A stretch of 35,599 nucleotides of DNA from Saccoglossus kowalevskii (GCF_000003605.2 NW_003120924.1:551965-587563); one strand, 5' to 3'. Numbered from the stretch's first letter, positions 1 through 9,960 are shown. Numbers and translations are program-made. Notes: generated from the sequence alone by a model not told the origin.

Positions 1-194
1 CCATGGTATATTTGAAAGCGAAATCGCCACCCAACTGTAAAACCGTCGCTGATTAGTTCTTCAAGTATGACAATCGTCCCCTACTGTTATATAGATTCGC
101 CGTAAGTGGGTGTGTTGACAATACGGCGCCAGCGAGATTCGAAAGCCAACTGTTTAGCCAAAACCTAAGCAGTTAACCAATTCGCTAGCGAGTT
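1..194 (-). mobile_element. tRNA-derived SINE (partial, runs to window edge)
   Basis: On the minus strand TAGCGAATTGG (187-177) fits the Pol III A box and CTTTCGAATCT (145-135) resembles the B box. Their spacing, about 44 nt, is that of a tRNA gene. The tRNA-like head covers roughly 194-118, and unrelated body sequence continues to the edge. Clover-leaf stems are poor, so this is a SINE head and not a working tRNA gene. It lies in an EHMT intron. Confidence 0.45.
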
Positions 195-1065
195 TGCAAA
201 TTGGCTGCCCAAATACTTCTGAGACTTGCTGTAAAATGCCTATAGTCTGCTTCTATTAGAATAAATGCTTTTGAACATGATTGATTGAAAAATTATAACA
301 CAAAATAATCTATAATCAACCTAATAACTGTAGATCCATTCAGTAGTGTACATCTAATATAACATTTATTTAAGCTGTGAAAACAGATGAGATTTAACCC
401 TTCAAATTTGTTGTCGCCAAAATTATATGTATTTTTTTTGATAAATCTTTGTTAACTTTGGTCATCATTTCCCCACTGGCTACAGGTCTTGGTCAAATTT
501 TTTGAAAAAATGTCAAAAAGTATGTGAATTTATAAAACAATTTGGCTCAAAAGGTTAAAGGATAGAGCATCTTTTGTTAGTATAACTAGAATATTAAATT
601 TGTTATAATTTTCATTTTTCAGCCCCTTTAGTGAGGAATAATTGAAAAATACTACTCAATTCGTGAAAGTTAATTCAGAATCTTAATTTGTGATAGCATT
701 TAATCTCACTTAACACCAACAAGTCAAAAATTTGGTATTTACAATTGCTGCCAAAGTTTTAGTGCAACATTTTGGGTTTTTCCATAGTTTAGCTTATTTT
801 GGACCGAATAGAATGATTTCCCATAGACTACAGGCCTTAATTTAAAGTTTTGAAAAGCAAAAGACACTCAAATGGTTAAGCTACAAAACAAATCAGGTTT
901 TGACTTCTTTAGAGATTGTTAGACGATGTCAGAAATTGTGTGCAAAGACCAATAAAACTGCTGATAGGAAGTGGGACAACAAAAACTATCCAATGTTTTC
1001 TCCACCTATAAACAAGGAAGCATATCTAACACTTGGGAAATTCTACATAGAATGGAATAGATTAC
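195..1065. other. EHMT intron 8 (part), nothing else seen
   Basis: AT-rich intron sequence. The open frame on the plus strand near 900-1139 has no family match and overlaps exon 8 on the other strand, so it is not called. Confidence 0.6.
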
Positions 1066-1587
1066 CTGACATGCTTATAACCACTTTGAACTACTGGTCG
1101 TCCGATATACTGACTTGGAACATACTGATTGCAGACTAAGCTATTAAACAAGACTCTTCCAGCATCTTTCTTAGATGAGTTATTCAATGCAACTCCACCT
1201 ATTTCTTTCTTAGACAAGTTTTCCTGAGCCTTGGTACTATTAACTGTCTTTGTTTTCCTTCTATCATTTGTTTGTGTTTTATATCTAAAAGCTAACAACT
1301 TGTCCCTAATCTGTGCCATAGTTTTGTGGCCTCTGGCTAAGTGTTTCCTTTTCCTATGTTTCCCAGCTCGCAGCTTGCCTTGTGTTGCTGCCAAACTTCT
1401 AGCCAGTCTTAGACTCTTTGCTGTTTTCTTTTTGACAACTGTAAGCCAATTTCCTGTCTCACATTTCCAAGATGAGGCTAAGACTGTGTTCATTTCTGAC
1501 CTATCTTTAGGAGTCTGAGATAGTTCTTCATCTGCCTTTGTTTCTGAGCTGGCTAAGAGACTAACTGCTGAGTCCTCTCTCTTCATA
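1066..1587 (-). CDS. EHMT: EHMT exon 8: long Lys/Arg-rich linker before the ankyrin repeats
   Basis: The acceptor CACCTTGTAG before 1587 completes the split codon left by exon 7 (AG+T, Ser). The reading frame is then open for 173 codons. Residues about 624-660 are strongly basic (VVKKKTAKSLRLARSL, then GKHRKRKHLARGHK). Two donors fit: CAG/GTAATC after 1066 and TCA/GTATGT after 1126. They lie 60 nt apart and leave the same phase. I recognise no domain. The exon's place between zinc domain and ankyrin repeats is inferred from gene order. It could be retained only in some transcripts. Confidence 0.7.
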
Positions 1588-4500
1588 CTACAAGGTGGTG
1601 ATAAATGCTGACTAAAGCTTATGGAATTGTTACTGTTAAAGAGAAAGTACAGTGTATGTATAATAAAATGTTTCTTTGAACAGCTGGTGAATTATTGGTG
1701 AAATAAAATCAAATCAATTATTGACATTGGTATGACATGAATTCATTACTAGTAGACATTTAATGGAGGTTTGATCAGTAAGTGTTTGGTGAAGGTTTAA
1801 TTAACAGGCAGTCAGCAGAAATAAATTAAATACTAGTACAACAGCTTGGAATAGAGAGAATTTTTTTTAGAAATCCTGTACACAAACAAACCTTTTCCGT
1901 TTACCAACAGGTTTTGTAGCATTTGGATCCACATTGGAAGCAAGCATGGAATCATTTCCTACCAAGCCTGGGGCAACAATTGGTGTGGACAACCTAGCAG
2001 AGCCTGGTGTCAGGGGTAATGAAGTAGCTGGGACTGCATCTGGTAATGTTGATACGGAAATAACCTGTGGCACCACTCGAACATCCTTGGCATTACGGGC
2101 GTCATCACCACAGTGTGGGCAGTATAATGTACCGTCAGTTTCACTAATACATTTCCTGTGGAAGTGGTGGTGTACTGAATCTTCCCCAGTGCAGATAGTA
2201 AAAGAACCCTGTGTTCAAACAAAATTATTTAAACATAATATCATTATTTCCACTCAAAATTGAAGCTGAAATATGGCTGAGACGATCTAATATTGTTGTT
2301 TGATACTGTGTATTTATAAATACATTGGACTATGACTTATCTGGAACTAAAAACATTCTTGTATTAACCACAAGTCCGAGTATTTGTTAGACGAACCAAT
2401 GAAATTCTGCAAGGGCTTCAATTGTTTTGGTGTGTACAACAATCACTGCATATGTAATGAGTAGTGTGATTTTGCATCTAATGAACACTGTTGTGTGTCC
2501 TGCAAAAGTAACATTTGTGGTTTGTGACAAACTATAATCCAATTTGGTTGTCAGCATGCAGTATCAAAAAACAATATTAAAAAAATACATGTTTCATTGA
2601 TACTGCATCTTCCCTGTGTAACAATTTACTGATTTACTGACTGACTTTAATGTAATAACCACCATGGTAGTGATAGAATGTAAATCCTGCACTGCTTGTC
2701 AGAAGATGGAGGTAACACTATATATTACAAGATCCATGAAACTATAAAATAAATGTTTACAAGTATCCAAGAGACATCTTCATCAAGGTCTGTTTATTTA
2801 ACTGTGGCAGATTCTTCTCATCAAGTGTATTAAAGTGTGCTCTCGTTGCCATTTTGTTTTTTTTATGTCCATTGCCATAAGCTACGCACCATATTAAAAT
2901 GATGTGCATATGTATAATATTATGTATGTTTGAAGTTTGAATGTTATTGGTCTAGATAGTTCTAAGATATAGGTCTGAACACACGCAAAAGTCCCCATTT
3001 TCGGACGCCGTCTGAACTAGGACTAATAATCACATTCATTGTATGAAACTAGTGTGTATGTACTTTATTATTGATTTTATGATTGTGAGTCAGGAGTGAG
3101 TGTTGTTTTGACTAGGCTATTGTGTTTTACATTCCAATGTGAAACAACATCTTTCGTGTAGTTTTAATTTAGAGTTTCCAGAATGTTTTCTATTACCGTA
3201 CTCGACCGCGTTAGCGCCCATGCCCGGGCAAGCACCCACCCCTTCAAAATGCAACTAATTTAAAACTTGGTCTTGCGCAACGAATCTTGGTAATCGTTTT
3301 TATATGATACAGCGTGGATATCGACCGCTGTGAACATGTTGTGAATGCGTAGAACCCGGTAACCGTGTGTAAACTACGCTTCGACAATGACCTGTTAATA
3401 CAAGTAAAATGCGGTAAATATTTCATGCCATATACAGTTTACCTCTCAAAAATGGCTAGTTACTAGTTTTTTGGAAAAACTATGTCGTTTATTCGCTGAA
3501 ATCAATTCCAACAGATCGTACTTCGACATCGTTAATTCACTTCCGCATTGCGTTACCGGAAAGTCTTCGGGAATTTTCGAAGAATGGCGTCAGTACAAAA
3601 CAGCATTGTGATTGGTTAATAACCAACTTGACCCATTAAGTCAAAGGACGCCGCTGCAGGTGAAATCTGCAAATGCATCATGGCGGAAAGTGATTTTCAT
3701 CGAGAGTTTGCGTACGATCCAACACCTTCGTCAGTGGAGATAATATGACAATTTTGACTTCGACTGTATTCCAACAGACTCAAATGTTTTTAATTTCGTA
3801 AATTCTGGTGGTATGTAATTAATATTGTAATAAAATTTGCATATTTTTTATGATCAATTCTGTTTCTTCATTGTAAAAATCAATGACGACTCAACTAATT
3901 TCGTAATTTGATTTCCCTCAAAGACGTAATCTGTCACTTGATGAATCAAATTTTTCATTTGCACTCTTTTTCGAAGGGGGTGCTCGGGTAAGCGCCCACC
4001 CCTAAAAAATCAAGATTTTCTGAGTTGAGGCCCCTGGGTGCTAACGCGGTCAAGTACGGTATATGCAATGAGATATACAATGAATATCTTTACTGTGAAG
4101 CATCATAAAGACAACCTACCAAAGAACAGAATACACCACACCCAGGACAACACTGATGTCGAGCCATTTTTGAAAGATGGTCATTACAAAGCACCATAAA
4201 TTTCACACGAGTTGATGGCCGGACTTGTTTGAGCGCTGATACGGCAGCTTCGCAAAGTTTGAGCTGAAATTAGAAAAGGGTTTAATAATTAATCCTGTTC
4301 TATATAGGACCCATTAGTGATTTGCAAAATGAAAATGCATATTAAATTATTTCCAACTCACCTGGCCATCTAAGTACTCAACTGCTCGACAGACAGGCAT
4401 GACGCCAGGTTCAAATTGAACACCGAATGCCATTTTACAACTACAAAGAGGCGGTTCATGCTATAAGAGAAATATTACAGCAACTATGACAAATTGAAAG

Positions 4501-7500
4501 GTTTTATTTTATACCCCTGCATCCTATGGCTTTAATTTTTGATTACCAACTACACTCCGAAGTGAAAATTTACAAAAAATTTACTTCCAACGAATGCTCA
4601 AACCGAATTCAAATGTTTCTCGTGTCATAAATGACTGTTTTTAACCCTCCGATTCAGTTTGTTCTCTGCTTTTATAATGAAGGCAAATTTATTTATGAAG
4701 ATAAAATTTCGCAAAAGTTGCTGATACTTTTTTCACTATTACAAAATTCCACAATGTTTACAGACTTTAAAATTTTTTAAATGGCATACAGTTTATGGTT
4801 CAGATAAGCACAGTATGATATACTTACTTTAACTTTATTAACACTTTCAGATGGTACAGCTTTTTTAGTTTTACCTGAATAGAACAAAAATAATGAAATA
4901 TAATGAGCAAGTCATAGTACCGTATTTGATTCATTGTCTCATACATACAGTAGACAAATTTAATTAAAGCACCTTGATTCATAAACTTTCATAAGAAACT
5001 AAGAAGCTTACAATTACAAGATCTGACTAAATATGACATAGCCACAGCCCCACTGATTAAATGCGGACATACACACAGGTCTTTTCAACCCAATATGCAG
5101 CCTGAATCACTCCTTCAGCAAAAACAGTGAAAATTAATTTCAAGCAAAACTAAAGTATTTTACAGTATACAAAATTTGTGACAGCAATATGCACCATGTT
5201 AATGACATATGTTTTCAGAAGCCAAATTTGTTCAACTTCCCATGATGGTTAATCTTTCCTTAAGTTTTTTTATAACTAAAATGGCCAGTAGTTTGATCGG
5301 ATGACAAAAGTAGTGTTCGTGTGCATGTATTTGATGAAGTATTGTCTTACGTATAAAAGCTGAAGTGATTTGCTAAAAGCATCTATATACATGAGATATA
5401 CATCTGAAATAGCATTTATATAAAGCAAAATGGCCACTAGTCAGCCATCTTGAGTCAAATTTACAATTCAAATCAAATCAAATCATGCAGCAACTCCCTA
5501 TAATGGTTTATAGTTCCACCATGTTTGAAAAAATACCTGATTTTAATATATTTTTACAATCGTATGGCCGCCAGTCAGCCATCTTTTACTCAGTTACAAA
5601 ATCATCTTATGCGTGTATGTATCAGACAAGGTATTAATTAAATGTGAGGTTTGATGAGACTTGACGTCAAGGCATGTCTCAGATATGCATGCATGGAAAC
5701 TAAACTATGCTAAACTAAGCTAAACAAAACAAAACAAAACTAAACTAAACTAAACTAAACTAAACTAAACTAAACTAAACTAAACTAAACTAAACTAAAC
5801 TAAACTAAACATACATTTGCATAATCTTGAAGTTCATAGTACAGTGATCTTCTAATACAATGTACTTGGGAGATCAGGAACTTGATAACCCAAAACATGG
5901 CTATTATTGAAACATACCATCATTAAGGCCACAACCATCAAGTAGATGGGAAAGAATGGCTCCTCCAGCCCTTTCAGGTTCGATACCTTTCACACCTCTT
6001 CTCCTTCTTCTACTATTGCTTACACTACTGCTACCACTGACAACACTATCCGTATCTGCAAAAATCAACAATCGCAATCAAAGCTGAATTTATGTTACAA
6101 GTTTCATCTGTATAAGGTTGGTTATAATTATTAATAAACGTAGACAACAATGACAACAGTTTAAACTCAAACCCTGCTGTGGCTTTCATTGATAAATTGT
6201 GCATCCCAAAAAAGTGGAAGCCAAAACTATACAATATTATTTTAATGCCATAACAGTTATAATACATTCACTCTGTTAGTTTATGTTTACTTATTTGTCC
6301 AAATAAAACTCCTTCATTAATAATTATTCCCATTACAAAATGTTTTTCATTTATAAAGCATGCTGCTGTCTTGACTTTAAAAGAAATGAGAGGCAGTCTT
6401 CAGCAGATTTGACATTCACAATTTATTTCATGTTTTTGATGAATTTTGTTATTTGTGGGTGCAACATTTTCTTATATATTGAGGTTCCTTTGGAGCCAAA
6501 TGGATATCATTTGTTACAGTAATGCCTACTGGTCTTGATTAAATCATCCACAAATTTTTAATAAATTTATGATGCTAATGTTAAAAATAATCAATAGGTG
6601 AAAGTTGTTATACTCAAATACGACTTTGATCATCATTTTGGTCAGATTAAATTTACTGGCTGGCATCCTGCCAGTTGTGGATTATAATTTGTAAACAATA
6701 GACCTAGTCGCACGATATGTAGACAGGTCACAGTTGAAGAATGTGGCCACATATGATCGCTGGTCAATCAGAATGTTATGGTTGCCAGAGGATCTGCTCC
6801 CCAGGGTAAGGGGGTGCACGACCATGGCATGAGGGCACTGTGCCCCTGTTCCCTTGTGTAAAAGAATCACTGGAGTTCACAGTTCTGGGCATACTAAATC
6901 AAGTGGTTGGACCGAGAAAATGTATACCGTTAAATCTGTATTAGAAGCCGCACCCATTCTTTTTGAACAATTGAGACCTAAAAATTCACCATTTCTCATA
7001 TGTGTAGATGCTCTAATAGAAGCCGCATCCCCTCTGTTGCATTGTACCATTTTATTAGAAGCTGCGGCTTTTAATACAGATTTTACAGTAATAACATTAT
7101 TATGAGGATCTATAAAAGTATGCACTCAGACAGTACATGACCTCAGCTACACATTGGCCAATACACCCTAACTGTTTTTGCACTATTATTCTTGTAAAAA
7201 CCTGAAAATAATTAAATATTTATTATTTTTACCTGTATCAGTTTCTGGTCTTTTTCTCGGTCTCAAATTCAAACCAAAGACAACCTTTTCATTTTCTTCT
7301 TGCAGTGAACCTTGGGTCTTCCTCCACTTGGAAACACGATGCTTATCACCATCGGAAAGACTACCGTTTACAACTAAGCCATTTTCTAATCCTGCTTTTC
7401 TTTTTTGGGCTAACAATTCAGAAACAGTCAGAGACCTTCTGTTGCCACCTTTCAAAGTCAAATACTTCATTTTCCGACTACCATACCCGCATGGTACACC

Positions 7501-8205
7501 TGTCTTCCTAGCTCTCAACTTTCTAGGAGCGACTGCCTCTATCTCCAACTTCTGCTGATCACACGTCTCCTGATCAGGTTTTACTTCAGCGTGGTCCTTC
7601 TTACGGTCTAATTTTGGGAAACTCACAACAGCGTCGTTTTCTCCACTTGAATCAGCTCCATCTACTTGATCTTGCCCAATTTGGTTAGTTAGTTCAGTTT
7701 CTACATGATTAGTTTGAGTTGTTGTTTGTCCGGCTGTGTCAGCTACTTGACCCTCCTGTTCAGCAACTTGATCATCCTGTTCAGCCACTTGATCAATTGG
7801 ATCAGGAGAATTACTTACTGTATCCGTTGCATCAGCATCCCTATCTTGAACCAAGATTTCTGGAACAGTCTCAGGCACCTCCGGTTCATTGCTGGTACCT
7901 TCTTTCGTTTTTTCATCAATGCTTTTCTCCACAGTAACATCGTTAAAATAACCATTTTCATAAGTGCTGCTGTTATTAATACTCTGGTCATCATCAAGAT
8001 TAAGTTTCCTGGTGACTGAACCATCTAAATGGTCTATATTTTTTCCTATGGGCACAGTAGGTTTAAATGGCGACATGCGGGCAGTTACAGGGTGCCTATC
8101 TCTAGTGGTAACACTCAAATCATTTTCTGTACTCAGGTTTGAACCACTCTCCTTAGGCAACTCAGAGTTAATATTAACACCCTCACTCACTTCATACTCT
8201 GCCAT
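1066..8205 (-). CDS. EHMT: EHMT (G9a/GLP-type) H3K9 methyltransferase, N-terminal half, spliced, 3' part off the left edge
   Basis: G9a/GLP enzymes mono- and dimethylate histone H3 lysine 9 in euchromatin and so repress genes. Seven coding exons are visible, joined at 7233/6055, 5918/4874, 4828/4460, 4362/4263, 4120/2208 and 1892/1587, and every junction keeps the frame. Residues 1-220 are acidic and low-complexity with a DQVAEQ-type repeat. A232-R-K-T235 matches the H3-like automethylation motif known in mammalian G9a. Residues 339-348 are basic (NSRRRRRGVK), a likely nuclear signal. Residues 392-500 are the EHMT Cys/His-rich zinc domain, recognisable from PLCSCKM, LCNDH, HQCCPGCG, HFHRKC and YCPHCG. 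The chosen start, MAEYE, has G at -3 and +4. The ankyrin repeats and SET domain, which follow in this family, are not in the window. Invertebrates usually have one EHMT gene, so EHMT1 versus EHMT2 is not assigned. Family call is near certain; the exact end of exon 8 is not. Confidence 0.93.
1892..2208 (-). CDS. EHMT: EHMT exon 7: end of zinc domain and Pro/Ser/Thr-rich linker
   Basis: Acceptor GAACACAG before 2208 and donor AAAAG/GTTTGT after 1892; phase 0 in, phase 2 out. The first 33 codons complete the zinc domain (EDSVHHHFHRKC, then LYCPHCGDD), matching the SHRFHKDC and YCPHCGEE segments of mammalian G9a. The rest is a low-complexity Pro/Ser/Thr/Ala linker ending in the basic KPVGKRK. Confidence 0.92.
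2209..3193. other. EHMT intron 6 (part) with a decayed Cys-rich reading frame
   Basis: Mostly featureless AT-rich intron. At 2399-2527 on the plus strand a short decayed frame is unusually rich in cysteine (KFCKGFNCFGVYNNHCIC, then EHCCVSCKSNICG). The spacing looks like a zinc-binding remnant, but I cannot name the source. Confidence 0.4.
3194..4061. mobile_element. 868-bp TIR DNA transposon, non-autonomous (TACCGTACT ends)
   Basis: The left end TACCGTACTCGACCGCGTTA (3194-3213) matches the reverse complement of the right end, TACCGTACTTGACCGCGTTA (4061-4042), with one difference. Both ends are flanked by TAT (3191-3193 and 4062-4064), a likely short target duplication. Inside the ends are repeated (T/A)AGC(G/A)CCCA-type motifs at 3211, 3229 and 3989, as in elements whose transposase binds subterminal repeats. 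No transposase frame is present. Superfamily not assigned. It sits in intron 6, 58 bp from exon 6. Confidence 0.75.
4120..4263 (-). CDS. EHMT: EHMT exon 6: core of the Cys/His zinc domain
   Basis: Acceptor CTAATTTCAG before 4263 and donor TTTG/GTAGGT after 4120; 48 whole codons. It encodes LCNDHLSKMARHQCCPGCG, nearly the same as the mammalian LCEDHRGRMVKHQCCPGCG. C445, H448, H455, C457, C458, C461 and C465 are candidate zinc ligands. This exon gives the firmest family assignment. Confidence 0.95.
4362..4460 (-). CDS. EHMT: EHMT exon 5: start of the Cys/His zinc domain
   Basis: Acceptor CTTATAG before 4460 and donor CAG/GTGAGT after 4362; 33 whole codons. It begins HEPPLCSCKM, which matches the PLCSC motif that opens the cysteine-rich domain of G9a and GLP. 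C392, C394 and C410 are candidate zinc ligands. Confidence 0.92.
4828..4874 (-). CDS. EHMT: EHMT exon 4: 47-bp linker micro-exon
   Basis: Acceptor TTCTATTCAG before 4874 and donor AAA/GTAAGT after 4828. It encodes GKTKKAVPSESVNKVK, a short basic linker. The 47-bp length restores phase 0 exactly as exon 5 needs, which is the main evidence that it is real; it has no domain signature of its own. Confidence 0.75.
4875..5917. repeat. EHMT intron 3: old degenerate repeats and a (TAAAC)n microsatellite
   Basis: Three diverged copies of an ATGGCC-nn-AGTCAGCCATC-type segment occur near 5281, 5431 and 5564, with related flanks (CAACTTCCCATGATGG at 5235 and CAACTCCCTATAATGG at 5490). This suggests an old tandem duplication. 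A clean TAAAC pentanucleotide tract covers 5701-5810. Confidence 0.6.
5701..5810. repeat. (TAAAC)n microsatellite
   Basis: About 20 pentanucleotide units, nearly perfect over the last 70 bases and with AAAAC variants at the left. Confidence 0.95.
5918..6055 (-). CDS. EHMT: EHMT exon 3: Ser-rich then poly-Arg segment
   Basis: Acceptor TTTTTGCAG before 6055 and donor GATG/GTATGT after 5918; 138 bp, entering and leaving in phase 1. It encodes DTDSVVSGSSSVSNS followed by five arginines and a stretch ending in HLLDGCGLND. The poly-Arg run is in the position of the basic nuclear-localisation stretch that precedes the zinc domain in vertebrate G9a. The poly-Arg reading supports the strand: the opposite frame has no family match. 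Confidence 0.85.
6056..6924. other. EHMT intron 2 (part), nothing assignable
   Basis: AT-rich, with a GC-richer patch at 6680-6880 whose open frame has no family match. That patch may be old repeat sequence. Confidence 0.5.
6925..7090. mobile_element. 166-bp MITE-like element with GAAGCCGC-rich ends
   Basis: Left end TACCGTTAAATCTGTATTAG, followed by AAGCCGC. The reverse complement of the right end reads TACTGTAAAATCTGTATTAA, followed by AAGCCGC. The motif TAATAGAAGCCGCAtCCC recurs inside at 7013-7032 and 7053-7066, giving subterminal repeats. No coding capacity and no clear target duplication. The TACCGT start is shared with the 868-bp element at 3194, so the two may be relatives. Confidence 0.65.
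7091..7136 (+). mobile_element. Fragment of the ATGAGGTTATTACGAG TIR family
   Basis: About 38 of 46 bases match the inner repeat of the element at 34586-34839 (34704-34749), including an exact GTATGCACTCAGACAGTAC. It begins right where the 166-bp element ends, so one element may have inserted next to or into the other. Confidence 0.6.
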
Positions 8206-8247
8206 CACGGATGTCAAACTGCTGCAGCTTTTCTCCAAAGTGAGCGT
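7233..8247 (-). CDS. EHMT: EHMT exon 2: start codon, acidic N-terminus, ARKT motif
   Basis: The acceptor is TTTCTTTCTGCAG before 8247 and the donor is ACAG/GTAAAA after 7233. 42 nt of 5' UTR precede the ATG at 8205-8203. The frame is open upstream in this exon, but the likely exon 1 supplies no in-frame start, so MAEYE is preferred. The exon encodes residues 1-324 plus one base. It holds the DQVAEQ-like repeat (about 138-160), the H3-like ARKT (K234 codon at 7506-7504) and basic stretches RKKD, SRKMK and RPRKRP. Confidence 0.9.
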
Positions 8248-9430
8248 CTGCAGAAAGAAACATTTTACATGTTGAATACATATGACCAAAATAACTGCAT
8301 ATCCAACTTATAACAAAATAAATAAATGATAAATAAACCAACTAACAACATATTATGTTCAGTTAATTTAAAAACACACATGGAATGAAAAAAAGATATG
8401 TCAAAAATACAAATCGAAAAAATGAATATCACAAATTGTTTTAGTTAGCTTGTCCAGAAAAACAAAACAAAACATAATACACATTTCAATTATGTTGCAC
8501 ACTCTAGAGATGAAATGCTATTTCGTCAATTAAAATATAATGCATATGTCAATTATTTGGTATTTACAAACGACCACAGACCAAAACAACATTGACTTAT
8601 GAATGGCTCCCTTGCACCCAAAAAGGTTATCTTGATTTACAACCACCTAGTTTTGTAGATCCAATGTCACTGAGAGTAGAAGACTGACACACAGATCTAA
8701 ATAATTTAAAATAAATTAAACACCTAACTGCTGAAGGTAATATCATTAGTGATCAATTTTTAATCACATATTAACATGTAACTGTAATTCCTTCCTTGAA
8801 TTTTCTGCTTTTTTTATTATTTTTTTTCTGACAAAAATATGTGACATGCACAATTTGAATTGAAACACATTTGAATCTGGGTCAAATAAGTTTTTTTTCT
8901 CAATTTTTGACTATTTACTACTGCGTTAAGGGTTAATAGGTATGACCAATTTCAACTTTTCTGATTAAAAGTCAATACCAGTATGCATTAAACTCAATTT
9001 GTATTTGTATTTGCAGTTATAACTGCATCTTCAATTGAGGTGCATGACTCATATTTGCTCTGTTAATAAAAGTGCATCTTTAATAGGAATGAAGTGAGGT
9101 AAAACAATTTGTTTAATGGAAATTTAAATACACAAAACCCACACTGGTTCATAAACAGGTCATTCACGAAAACAAATGTGCCGATCCAACCAATTCATAA
9201 AGACATGAACCTGTTCAAATTCCAATGTATTTTTACATGCATTGTACGTGTCACTATGAGTCCTATATCAAACAAGATGACTCTAGTGCTTTAATTAATA
9301 AGGTGATTGTAGTACAAATTGACTTTTTAAAAACATCTGTTAAATTTTACTCTAAGAAGAAGCTAAAACAAAAAAGCCATCAGAGATGGCAGATTCCTCA
9401 GCGTCTTTATTACAAGTACTGGTTGAACAT
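8248..9430. other. EHMT intron 1, 3' part, nothing seen
   Basis: AT-rich sequence with no supported exon or repeat. Confidence 0.5.
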
Positions 9431-9960
9431 CTATATCTGCAAAAGTGTTCCATATATGATAGTTATGCATATTTAATGAGGTCATATTACCATATGTGGT
9501 AAAAAAATATGTTAATCAGATCTGCAAGTGTTCTAGATATGATAGTTATGCATATTTAATGAGGTCATATTACGATATATGGTTATTAAATATGTTGATC
9601 AGATCTGCAATAGTTTTCCAGATATGGTTATGCATATTTAATGAGGTCATATTACTATATATGGTTATTAAATATGTTGATCAGATCTGCAAGTGTTCCA
9701 GATATGATGGTTGTGCATGTTTAATGAGGTAATATTACCATATATGGTTATTAAATATGTTGATCAGATCTGCAAGTGTTCCAGATATGATCGTTATGCA
9801 TATTTAATGAGGTCATATTACCATATATGGTTATTAAATATGTGCCCAATGTGTTCAATAAAGCACTGATTATTGGTTGAATGTCTATATCTGAAATAAT
9901 GCTCCAGATATAATGATTATACATATTTAATGACCACATATGGTTACTAAATGTTGATCA
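9418..9960. repeat. 83-bp tandem array with ATGCATATTTAAT and CArG-like motifs
   Basis: The ATCTGCAAGTGTTCCAGATA landmark recurs at 9435, 9520, 9603, 9685 and 9768 (steps of 82-85 bp), with a decayed sixth at 9889. Each unit has GTTATGCATATTTAATGAGG and a CC(A/T)6GG-like site; two copies (9738-9747 and 9821-9830) are perfect CArG boxes, CCATATATGG. The array is bounded on both sides by GGTTGAA-nn-TCTATATCTG. Confidence 0.92.

Noticed and set aside
900-1139. 79-codon plus-strand open frame
   Set aside because: No family match, and it overlaps the well-supported minus-strand EHMT exon 8.
5946-6134. 62-codon plus-strand frame including a GGTTCGATACC B-box-like string
   Set aside because: Lies over EHMT exon 3 on the other strand, and no A box sits at the right distance.
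7178-8275. Several plus-strand open frames over EHMT exon 2
   Set aside because: Antisense shadows of the 324-codon EHMT exon; hydrophobic runs come from reversed low-complexity codons.
9418-9960. CRISPR-like array
   Set aside because: Units are head-to-tail copies of the whole 83 bp without unique spacers, in animal intron DNA.
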